Positions 18,306-25,496 of a DNA stretch of 64,000 nt are shown piece by piece. Below the pieces are notes generated by a model. The model made no database searches, was not told where the DNA came from, and saw only the letters and a list, made by a program, of their open reading frames with translations. Within the stretch, counting starts at the first letter, position 1; each line of letters begins with the position of its first letter. The DNA lies in contig NZ_OY759869.1 in assembly GCF_963662805.1 (NCBI RefSeq), positions 62,001 through 126,000 on the forward strand, in the 5' to 3' direction. Position numbers and translations under genes: made by a program. This DNA comes from an uncultured Cohaesibacter sp. GTDB taxonomy: Bacteria > Pseudomonadota > Alphaproteobacteria > Rhizobiales > Cohaesibacteraceae.

Positions 18306-18319
18306 GAAACATTTGTTTC
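18306..18319. promoter_or_regulatory. Candidate RpiR operator
   Basis: GAAACA-TT-TGTTTC is an exact inverted repeat with a 2-base centre, in the AT-rich gap between the divergent aminotransferase and rpiR-type genes. Its position just upstream of a TTGACT hexamer (18325-18330) and the related copy at 18206 suggest it is the binding site of the adjacent regulator. Confidence 0.45.
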
Positions 18320-18403
18320 AAGTGTTGACTTTAAGTAAAACAATTGGAATTTTATACGATGAAAAAGACCTCTGAAACGGGGCGCCCATAAAGAGGTTTG
18401 GGG

Positions 18404-19273
18404 ATGCTGGGAACGTCAACAATACAGGACCGGATTGCTGGCCAATATGGCGAGCTGAGCGAGCGCCTCAGACAGGCGGCGGACTATGTTGTTGAGCATG
18501 AAATCGAAGTCGCGACCCGCTCCTTGCGCACGGTGGCAGCCAATGCGGGGCTTGCGCCTGCAACTTTTTCCCGTTTGTCTCAGGCCCTTGGTTTTGCCAG
18601 CTACGAGAGCATGCGCGATCTCTGCCGCGATGCTGTCGGGCGTCAGGCGATGTCGTTTGCGCAGCGGGCCGAGTTGCTGACGAGCGAGGAAGATGACGAC
18701 ACGCGTCTGCCGTTCCTCGACAGGCAATTGTCTGCCAGCGTGGATAATCTCGCCAAGCTCGGACAGGACGTGGATCGCAAGCGTCTTTCTGATGTTGTCG
18801 AGCGGTTGAACAGCGCGCGGGAAGTCCATCTCCTTGGTGCGTTCAGCTCGACCGGGCTCATCGAATATTTCGGCTATCTCGCCCGTTATTTTGCCAAGAA
18901 CTGGAAAGTAGCGGGGCGCATGGGCGCGTCCATAAGTTCTGCTTTTGCCGGGCTCGGCAAAGAGGACGCCGTTATCATTCTGACCAAGAAGCCCTATGCA
19001 CGCCGCTCCGTCATCGCTGCCGAGATGGCAGCCGAATCTGGCGCCTATGTTGTTGTAATCACTGATCGTCATTCCTGCCCGGCGCTGGAACATGCCTCTG
19101 CGCATTTCATCGTCGCAACCGAAAGCCCGCAATTCTTTTCTTCTTATGTCGCTACTCTTGTGCTAATTGAAACCTTGGTAGGAATGCTGGTTGCACGAGC
19201 GGGAGTTGCAGCGCGCGACCGGATCGAAAGCATTGAAACCCGCAATCACCGACTGGGTGAATTCTGGGACTGA
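18404..19273 (+). CDS. MurR/RpiR family transcriptional regulator
   Basis: The 289-residue protein has an N-terminal HTH_6 domain (about 1-77, with LAPATFSRLSQALGF as the likely recognition region) and a SIS domain (about 125-255, with VHLLGAFSSTGLIEYFGYLAR). SIS domains usually bind phosphosugars or similar effectors. The ATG at 18404 follows AAGAGG with normal spacing; the TTG at 18398 is too close to that site. It is divergent from the aminotransferase-BKACE operon and 40 bases upstream of the TAXI binding-protein gene, so it probably controls both units. RpiR control of amino-acid-type catabolism is less common than of sugar genes. Confidence 0.9.
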   Translation: MLGTSTIQDRIAGQYGELSERLRQAADYVVEHEIEVATRSLRTVAANAGLAPATFSRLSQALGFASYESMRDLCRDAVGRQAMSFAQRAELLTSEEDDDTRLPFLDRQLSASVDNLAKLGQDVDRKRLSDVVERLNSAREVHLLGAFSSTGLIEYFGYLARYFAKNWKVAGRMGASISSAFAGLGKEDAVIILTKKPYARRSVIAAEMAAESGAYVVVITDRHSCPALEHASAHFIVATESPQFFSSYVATLVLIETLVGMLVARAGVAARDRIESIETRNHRLGEFWD

Positions 19274-19313
19274 AATCAATCCAAAACCTTTCTTGCTAAA
19301 CAGGGAGAAACCA

Positions 19314-20282
19314 ATGCTCAAAAAAATCTCACTTACAGCCGTTGCACTCGCAGCAGGCGTGGCCTTTTCTCCGGCCGCATTTGCTGAAGAGTTCATCACG
19401 ATCGGCACCGGCGGTGTAACCGGCGTTTACTACCCGACCGGTGGCGCGATCTGCCGTCTGGTCAACAAGGGCCGCAAGGAACACGGCGTACGCTGCTCCG
19501 TCGAGTCCACCGGTGGTTCTGTTTACAACATCAACACCATCCGCGAAGGCGAGCTGGAATTCGGTGTGGCTCAGTCCGACTGGCAGTATCATGCTTATCA
19601 TGGTACGTCCCAGTTTGAAGAAAAAGGCCCGTTTGAAGATCTGCGCGCCGTCTTCTCCGTCCATCCGGAGCCGTTCACCGTTGTTGCCCGTGCAGACGCT
19701 GGCATCAAGAATTTCCAGGACCTCAAAGGCAAACGCGTCAACATCGGCAACCCCGGTTCCGGTCAGCGCGGCACCATGGAAGTTGTCATGGAAGCCCTCG
19801 GCTGGACCAAGGACGATTTCGCTCTTGCAACCGAGCTGAAAGCGGCTGAACAGTCTGCTGCTCTTTGCGACAACCAAATCGATGCTATGGTTTACACCGT
19901 TGGCCATCCGTCCGGTTCCATTCAGGAAGCCACCACCGCCTGTGATTCCGTTCTCGTGGCTGTCGATGGTCCTGCCATCGAAAAATTGATCGCGGACAAC
20001 AGCTACTATCGCTCCGCTGTCATTCCGGGCGGCATGTATCGTGGTAACGACGCAGACACCAATACCTTCGGTGTTGGCGCGACTTTCGTGACCTCTGCCA
20101 AAGTGTCTGAAGACACCGTATACACGCTTGTCAAAGCCGTGTTTGACAATTTCGATGCCTTCAAGAAACTGCATCCTGCCTTTGCCAACCTGAAGCCTGA
20201 AGAAATGGCAACGGCTGGTCTTTCTGCACCGCTGCATGACGGCGCTGCAAAATATTACAAAGAAAAAGGCTGGATTAAATAA
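19314..20282 (+). CDS. TAXI-family TRAP transporter solute-binding protein
   Basis: The 322-residue protein starts at ATG 19314 behind AGGGAGAAACC and carries a signal peptide ending FSPAAFA. The mature start EEFITIGTGGVTGVYYPTGG is the characteristic TAXI-family N-terminus. It would bind the substrate in the periplasm and deliver it to the fused TRAP permease encoded next. Known or proposed TAXI substrates include glutamate, 2-oxoglutarate and similar anions; this one is unassigned. The neighbouring aminotransferase and BKACE enzyme suggest an amino acid or amino-keto acid. A terminator-like hairpin behind the gene would let it be made in excess over the permease. Confidence 0.95.
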   Translation: MLKKISLTAVALAAGVAFSPAAFAEEFITIGTGGVTGVYYPTGGAICRLVNKGRKEHGVRCSVESTGGSVYNINTIREGELEFGVAQSDWQYHAYHGTSQFEEKGPFEDLRAVFSVHPEPFTVVARADAGIKNFQDLKGKRVNIGNPGSGQRGTMEVVMEALGWTKDDFALATELKAAEQSAALCDNQIDAMVYTVGHPSGSIQEATTACDSVLVAVDGPAIEKLIADNSYYRSAVIPGGMYRGNDADTNTFGVGATFVTSAKVSEDTVYTLVKAVFDNFDAFKKLHPAFANLKPEEMATAGLSAPLHDGAAKYYKEKGWIK

Positions 20283-20296
20283 TCCAACGTGATTTG

Positions 20297-20329
20297 CGGT
20301 CTCGAGGCGTCTGCCCCGAGACCGTTTTT
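20297..20329 (+). terminator. Intra-operon terminator or attenuator after the TAXI binding-protein gene
   Basis: An 8-bp perfect stem CGGTCTCG/CGAGACCG (20297-20304 with 20317-20324) is followed by TTTTTG. It lies 15 bases past the stop codon and 170 bases before the permease gene, so partial read-through would give an excess of binding protein over permease. Confidence 0.75.
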
Positions 20330-20502
20330 GCTTTCTAGAGAGGTCGCTGCTCCTTGTCTGTCGTATGCACCGGCCAGATAAAAACAAATAATTAAAGCCA
20401 TCCTCGGCCTGTTCTGGATATTTTGTCAGCTCATTGCTGGATTCGGTTCTGGCCATAGACCAAGGCGAAAGCCCTGGACGGTGATGGCCGGGAGCTCAAT
20501 TG

Positions 20503-23115
20503 ATGTCTGACAAGCAAGCGTCCGGGCGCCCTCTGAGCGAAGAGGAGCTGCAAGATCTTGTTGCCTCTTCCGATGCAGGGTCGCGTAATCCGGTTGGCAT
20601 GGTGGGGACGTTTCTGGCGACAGTCGCCCTGATCTGGTCCGTGTTCCAGGTTGTTCTCGCTTCCCCTGTGTCCAACTATATTCTTCCCGCTGATCTCATC
20701 AATAACTCGCGTCAGTTCCATCTGGCCTTCGCTATTTTCCTTGCCTATATGGCCTATCCGGCCTTTGCCAACAGCCCACGCCATCACATCCCCTGGCAGG
20801 ACTGGCTGTTCGGGCTGGCAGGCACTTTCGTGGCGCTTTACGGTTTCTTCTTCTATCAGAAGGTCGTCGACAACGGCGGGCTTGCTGATGACGTGGACAA
20901 ATGGTTCGCGCTTGCCGGTCTTATCCTGCTGTTCGAGGCCGCGCGCCGTGCTCTTGGCCCGGCCATGGCGATCATCGCGACCATCTTCCTGTGTTATGTC
21001 TTCTTTGGTTCGTCCGAGTGGATGCCTGAAGTCATTCGCTGGAAAGGTGCATCACTGACGAAAGCCATGAGCCACATGTGGATCACGTCCGAAGGCGTGT
21101 TCGGCATCGCGCTCGGGGTTTCGACCAAATTCGTCTTCCTCTTTGTGCTGTTCGGGGCTCTGCTCGACAAGGCCGGGGCGGGCAACTATTTCATCAAGAT
21201 GGCCTTTGGCGCACTTGGTCACCTCAAGGGTGGACCGGCCAAGGCTGCCGTTGTGGGCTCGGCTGCGACCGGCCTCATCTCCGGCTCCTCGATTGCCAAC
21301 GTTGTGACCACCGGCACCTTCACTATCCCGCTGATGAAGCGGGTGGGCTTCACCTCCGAGCAGGCTGGCTCGGTTGAGGTTGCCTCTTCGGTGAATGGTC
21401 AGATCATGCCGCCGGTCATGGGGGCTGCGGCCTTCCTGATGGTGGAATATGTGGGCATTTCCTATGTGGAAGTCATCACGCATGCCTTCCTGCCCGCCAT
21501 CATTTCCTACATTGCGCTCGTCTATATCGTGCATCTGGAAGCGGTGAAGCGGAATATGCCGACCATCGGTCACAAGACCGTTTCGACCTTGCGCACCGTG
21601 ATCAGCATGCTGCTGTTCTTCATCGGTTTTGCGGCGCTGTGCTACGGCGTCAAATATCCCATTGGCTGGATTGTTGCTGCGGTTCCGAGCGGGGCAAGCT
21701 GGATTTTGGCATTGCTGGTGTTTGTGGCCTATCTGGCGCTGTTGAAGCTCGCGGCTTCCGGGCCAGACCTCGAGCCGGATGATCCCAATGCGGAAGAAGT
21801 CGTGCTTCCCGAGATTTCGGAAATCTACAAGACAGGTCTCTATTATCTGCTGCCGATCGTGGTGCTCGTCTACTTTTTGATGATCGAGCAGAAATCGCCC
21901 GGTCTGTCGGCTTTCTGGGCCACCACCCTGTTGTTCGTCATCCTGCTCACCCAACGCCCGATGAAGGCGATCTTCCGCGGTGAGAGCGAAATGGCAAATG
22001 CCTTCAAGGAAGGGGTTAAGGATCTCGGAGTCGGACTCATCGACGGCGCGCGCAACATGATCGGCATCGGCCTTGCTACGGCGACCGCCGGGGTGATTGT
22101 GGGGACCGTGACGCTCACTGGTATCGGTCAGGTTATGGCCGATCTCGTCGAGCTGATCTCGGGCGGCAACCTCGTTCTCATGCTGATCTTCGTGGGCCTG
22201 TTGTCGCTGGTGCTTGGCATGGGTCTGCCGACGACGGCAAACTATATCGTGGTGTCGTCGCTGATGGCCGGTGTTGTCGTGACACTCGGTGCCCAGTCCG
22301 GGCTGGTGGTGCCACTGATTGCCGTGCATCTGTTCGTCTTCTACTTCGGCATCATGGCGGACGTCACACCGCCCGTGGGGCTTGCATCCTTTGCCGCGGC
22401 GGCCGTGTCCGGCGGGGATGCCATCAAGACCGGGTTCACGGCCTTCTTTTACAGTCTCAGAACAGTTGCGTTGCCGTTCGTGTTCATCTTCAACACGGAT
22501 CTGTTGTTGATTGACGTGACCTGGTATCAGGGCATTCTGGTGGCCGTCATCGCGACGATTGCGATTCTGGTGTTCACTGCTGGCACCATGAACTATTTCG
22601 TCACACGCAACCGGATCTACGAGAGCATTGCCCTCGTGCTGATCTCCTTCGTCCTGTTCCGTCCTGATTTCTTCATGGATCGCATCCAGCCTCCGTATGA
22701 GAGGATCGAACCGGCCGGGATCACCGAAGCGCTTGGGGCTCTGACGCCGGGTCATGAAATGCGGGTCAAACTGTCCGGCCCGGACTTCGATACCGGCAGC
22801 ATCAAGGACACGACAATCGTGCTTGAAGCCGGTCCAGAGACCGGAGGAGAAGAGCGTCTGTCTGCGATGGGACTTGCCGTCTTGGAAGAGGACGGCGTCG
22901 TCAAGCTCGACGAACCGTTCCCGGGCACACCCTATTTCGAGGATCTCGGCTCGTTTGACTTCTATGGCGATACGCCGGTCACCATCGAGCGGGTTCAAGT
23001 CAAGGCTGATCAGCTTCCCAAGGAACTCCTGTTCATTCCGGGGCTTCTGTTGCTGGGTCTGGTCTACATGCTGCAGCGCGCCCGTGTGGGCCGTAGGGAG
23101 GAAACTGCTTCATGA
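20503..23115 (+). CDS. TAXI-type TRAP transporter fused permease (DctQM) with DUF3394 tail
   Basis: The 870-residue membrane protein combines the small (DctQ-like) and large (DctM-like) TRAP subunits, as is normal for TAXI systems. The M-type half shows GLISGSSIANVVTTGTFTIP, NGQIMPPVMGAAAF, GMGLPTTANYIV and ADVTPPVGLASFAAAA. The last 150 residues (PPYERIEPAGI onward) form the DUF3394 soluble extension and end with one more membrane helix. The ATG at 20503 follows GGGAG. The gene overlaps the universal stress protein gene by 4 bases. It uses the sodium gradient to import the substrate of the binding protein. Confidence 0.95.
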   Translation: MSDKQASGRPLSEEELQDLVASSDAGSRNPVGMVGTFLATVALIWSVFQVVLASPVSNYILPADLINNSRQFHLAFAIFLAYMAYPAFANSPRHHIPWQDWLFGLAGTFVALYGFFFYQKVVDNGGLADDVDKWFALAGLILLFEAARRALGPAMAIIATIFLCYVFFGSSEWMPEVIRWKGASLTKAMSHMWITSEGVFGIALGVSTKFVFLFVLFGALLDKAGAGNYFIKMAFGALGHLKGGPAKAAVVGSAATGLISGSSIANVVTTGTFTIPLMKRVGFTSEQAGSVEVASSVNGQIMPPVMGAAAFLMVEYVGISYVEVITHAFLPAIISYIALVYIVHLEAVKRNMPTIGHKTVSTLRTVISMLLFFIGFAALCYGVKYPIGWIVAAVPSGASWILALLVFVAYLALLKLAASGPDLEPDDPNAEEVVLPEISEIYKTGLYYLLPIVVLVYFLMIEQKSPGLSAFWATTLLFVILLTQRPMKAIFRGESEMANAFKEGVKDLGVGLIDGARNMIGIGLATATAGVIVGTVTLTGIGQVMADLVELISGGNLVLMLIFVGLLSLVLGMGLPTTANYIVVSSLMAGVVVTLGAQSGLVVPLIAVHLFVFYFGIMADVTPPVGLASFAAAAVSGGDAIKTGFTAFFYSLRTVALPFVFIFNTDLLLIDVTWYQGILVAVIATIAILVFTAGTMNYFVTRNRIYESIALVLISFVLFRPDFFMDRIQPPYERIEPAGITEALGALTPGHEMRVKLSGPDFDTGSIKDTTIVLEAGPETGGEERLSAMGLAVLEEDGVVKLDEPFPGTPYFEDLGSFDFYGDTPVTIERVQVKADQLPKELLFIPGLLLLGLVYMLQRARVGRREETAS

Positions 23116-23546
23116 CCAAAAACATCCTTTGTGCGATCGATATCTCGCAGGATAATGACACCAACGTTCTGCAAATCGCCGACAAGCTGGCAAAGGTCGA
23201 TGACGCCAGTCTGGATGTCGTGACCGTCGTGCCGAACTTTGGCATGACGCTCGTCGGGAGTTTCTTCGACGAGAATTTCCAGAAGCAGGCGGTGGCCGAT
23301 GCCAAGAGTGCGCTCAAGGTTCGCGTCGAACAGATCCTCGGGCCTGAGCGCAACACGGCCATCCGGCACATCGTGGCGACCGGGTCCGTCTATGAGGAGA
23401 TTCTCGAGGTCGCGTCTCAGGTGACAGCCGATCTGATCGTGATCGGTGCTCACAAGCCGGATCTCAAGGAGTTTCTCATCGGTCCCAATGCGGCACGCGT
23501 GGTGCGCCATTCGACCTGTTCGGTCTATGTGGTGCGGGACAGCTAG
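23112..23546 (+). CDS. Universal stress protein (UspA family), TRAP-associated
   Basis: The 144-residue protein starts MTKNILCAIDIS and ends with the UspA nucleotide-binding pattern IGAHKPDLKEFLIGPNAARV and CSVYVVRDS. Its ATG overlaps the permease stop (ATGA), so it is translationally coupled to it. USP partners of TRAP transporters are known: TeaD regulates the ectoine transporter TeaABC in Halomonas. By analogy this protein may modulate transport according to ATP status, which is inference. It is the last gene of the unit, followed by two terminators. Confidence 0.92.
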   Translation: MTKNILCAIDISQDNDTNVLQIADKLAKVDDASLDVVTVVPNFGMTLVGSFFDENFQKQAVADAKSALKVRVEQILGPERNTAIRHIVATGSVYEEILEVASQVTADLIVIGAHKPDLKEFLIGPNAARVVRHSTCSVYVVRDS

Positions 23547-23576
23547 AAGTCGCCTCTGGTTCTATCGGACAATCAG

Positions 23577-23605
23577 GGCCGCTCCTTGTTGGGAGCGGCC
23601 TTTTT
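23577..23605 (+). terminator. Terminator of the TAXI-TRAP operon
   Basis: GGCCGCTCC (23577-23585) pairs with GGAGCGGCC (23592-23600), followed by TTTTT. Confidence 0.9.
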
Positions 23606-23627
23606 CATGTCATAGCCCAAAAGAAAA

Positions 23628-23656
23628 GCGGCTCACGCTCGGTGACCCGCCTTTTT
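23628..23656. terminator. Second, probably bidirectional terminator
   Basis: GCGGCTCAC (23628-23636) and GTGACCCGC (23642-23650) form a stem with one C-C mismatch. It is flanked by TTTTT on the plus strand and by a T-rich stretch on the minus strand, between the convergent usp and mgsA genes. Confidence 0.65.
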
Positions 23657-23699
23657 GTTTCATTCACTTTGCTTGTGCCAGCGATCAGCGGGGCAACCG

Positions 23700-24128
23700 C
23701 TAAGCCGCTGCGATGCTCTTGCGCTTTTCCTCGATGAGGCCACGCATGATGAAGTTGGCCGAGCTGGGGCTGTAGGCCACCGGCAGGTCATAGACCGTTG
23801 CGAGGCGGTTGAGGGCCTTCACGTCCACGTCGTGCGGCATGGGGGAGAGCGGGTCGACAAAGAAGATCAGACCATCGAGGCGTTTTTCGGCAATCATCGC
23901 CCCGATCTGCTGGTCGCCGCCAAGCGGGCCGGAGAAGAGCGGGGTCAGATTGAGGTTCGGGTAAGCCTTGAGGATCCTGCCGCCGGTGGTTCCGGTGCCA
24001 ACCAGTTGCGCCCCTTCCAGCATGGCCAGGTGCGCGCCGACCCATTCGATCAGATCGTCTTTCTTGGCGTCATGGGCAACCAGGGCGATGCGCAGCGGCG
24101 CGTTCGGGTCGGCTTTGGTCTCTTGCAT
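23700..24128 (-). CDS. mgsA: Methylglyoxal synthase
   Basis: The 142-residue protein contains the family blocks LVGTGTTGGRI (phosphate binding), SGPLGGDQQIGAMI with the catalytic aspartate, and DPLSPMPHDVDVKAL with the conserved histidine. It converts dihydroxyacetone phosphate to methylglyoxal and phosphate, a bypass that relieves sugar-phosphate stress. Length is normal for a single-domain enzyme. It is followed downstream by the bidirectional terminator and preceded by a 177-base gap from the arginase gene on the same strand. Glyoxalase II at the right end of the window would help detoxify the product. Confidence 0.95.
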   Translation of the reverse strand: MQETKADPNAPLRIALVAHDAKKDDLIEWVGAHLAMLEGAQLVGTGTTGGRILKAYPNLNLTPLFSGPLGGDQQIGAMIAEKRLDGLIFFVDPLSPMPHDVDVKALNRLATVYDLPVAYSPSSANFIMRGLIEEKRKSIAAA

Positions 24129-24305
24129 TGGTGCATTTCCTCAAGTGGTTTAGCCGTTGGCTGTTTTGAAGAGAGGGTCTCGTTCCCTCCGGTCTGGCAA
24201 AACAGGCAGCCTTTTCATGTTGGCGCAACAATACAGTGAAGGAACGCTAACTGTCCACCCGTCATAACCCTGACCTCGCCCTTTGACCGCCCCTGATCGT
24301 AGCAA

Positions 24306-25274
24306 TCAGAGCGGCCCGGTGCGAGGGCCTGGGTGGCGGGTTGGACGGTCGAAGATCTTGCGCCCGAACAAGGAGGCGGTGAGGTCGGTGATGAGCTCTG
24401 CAGTTCGCCCGCGATGATCGAGAAACGGGTTGAGCTCAACGAGATCGAGAGAGGTGACGCAGCCGCTCTCATGGAGCAGCTCCATGATCAGGTGGGCTTC
24501 GCGGAAGGTCGCGCCGCCCGGCACCGTGGTGCCGACAGCCGGGGCGATGGACGGGTCGAGAAAGTCGACGTCAAGGCTGACGTGGAGCATGGCCCCCTTG
24601 GTTCGCACTTCGTCGATGAGCTGTTGCAGGGGGCGGATCACGCCGACCTCATCGAGCACGCGCATGTCATTGACCAGTACGCGCTGGTCCTGAAGTCTGG
24701 TGCGTTCGTGCTGATCGACGCTGCGGATGCCGATCATGTGGACATGGGCCGGGTCGACCGGATGGGCCAGCGGTGCGTCATACAATCCGGCCAGCTCCGG
24801 ATGGCCGCAAAAGGCGGCGACGGACATGCCGTGGATGTTGCCGGTCTCGGAGGTCGTGGGGATGTTGAAATCGGGGTGGGCATCAAGCCAGAGTACATAG
24901 AGTGGCCGTCCACGCTCTGCGGCATGGCGGGCGATGCCTGCGACCGAGCCGATGGAGAGCGCATGATCACCTCCCAGAAAGATCGGGAAGCTGTCCCGTG
25001 CCATCTCATAGGCCTTGTCGCTAAGGGTTCGGGTCCAGCTTGCGATGGTTGCGAAATTGCGCGCGTTGCCCTCTTGCGGCGGGGTCGCATCGGTGCTCGC
25101 TGGTGTGAGGTTGCCGCGATCCTCGCAGTGATAGCCAAGCCCTTGAAGCGTGTCGATGATGCCAGCTGTTCGAAGCGCATCGGGGCCCATGAGGCAGCCC
25201 TTTTCGTGGGTGCCGTCCTGCAAGGGGACGCCAAGAAGCGAGATGGATTGGGATATGGTGTCTTGTCTGTTCAC
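24306..25274 (-). CDS. rocF: Arginase
   Basis: I place the start at a GTG (25274) behind AAGGGG; the open frame continues upstream without a better signal. The 322-residue ureohydrolase shows its two manganese-binding regions: GGDHALS (near residue 100) with WLDAHPDFN (near 130), and SLDVDFLDPSIAPAVGT (near 236). GGATFREAHL matches the C-terminal conserved glutamate region. It hydrolyses arginine to ornithine and urea. The alanine-to-proline substitution in DAHPDFN (most arginases have DAHADFN or DAHTDIN) is mildly unusual, so a related ureohydrolase cannot be fully excluded. No urease or ornithine genes are nearby. Confidence 0.88.
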   Translation of the reverse strand: MNRQDTISQSISLLGVPLQDGTHEKGCLMGPDALRTAGIIDTLQGLGYHCEDRGNLTPASTDATPPQEGNARNFATIASWTRTLSDKAYEMARDSFPIFLGGDHALSIGSVAGIARHAAERGRPLYVLWLDAHPDFNIPTTSETGNIHGMSVAAFCGHPELAGLYDAPLAHPVDPAHVHMIGIRSVDQHERTRLQDQRVLVNDMRVLDEVGVIRPLQQLIDEVRTKGAMLHVSLDVDFLDPSIAPAVGTTVPGGATFREAHLIMELLHESGCVTSLDLVELNPFLDHRGRTAELITDLTASLFGRKIFDRPTRHPGPRTGPL

Positions 25275-25423
25275 TGGCTGGCCCCTTGCGCCCGAAATCG
25301 ATTTGTCTAGATGAGGCCAGATAATCGGAACGGGGTGACAAGGGGTAGCCGCCATCTTTGGCAAATTTGCAAGGTCGATTGGCGAAATGATCAAGCTGAT
25401 TGCGCAAATTGTCATCATGGCGG

Positions 25424-25463
25424 CTGTCCTTCCGCTTCAGTAAGGCACGGAGTGGAAGGACAG
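25424..25463 (-). terminator. Hairpin downstream of the AsmA-family gene
   Basis: CTGTCCTTCC (25424-25433) pairs perfectly with GGAAGGACAG (25454-25463), extendable to 13 bp with one G-U. It lies just past the stop of the minus-strand gene ending at 25497. There is no T run. Confidence 0.45.
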
Positions 25464-25496
25464 GTAGGGCCATGATGCCTGTGTGCGGATCAGATC

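Noticed and set aside
21052..22998. 648-residue open frame on the minus strand
   Set aside because: It is the antisense shadow of the TRAP permease. Its translation is rich in His, Arg and Glu without domains, and the plus-strand protein is unmistakable.
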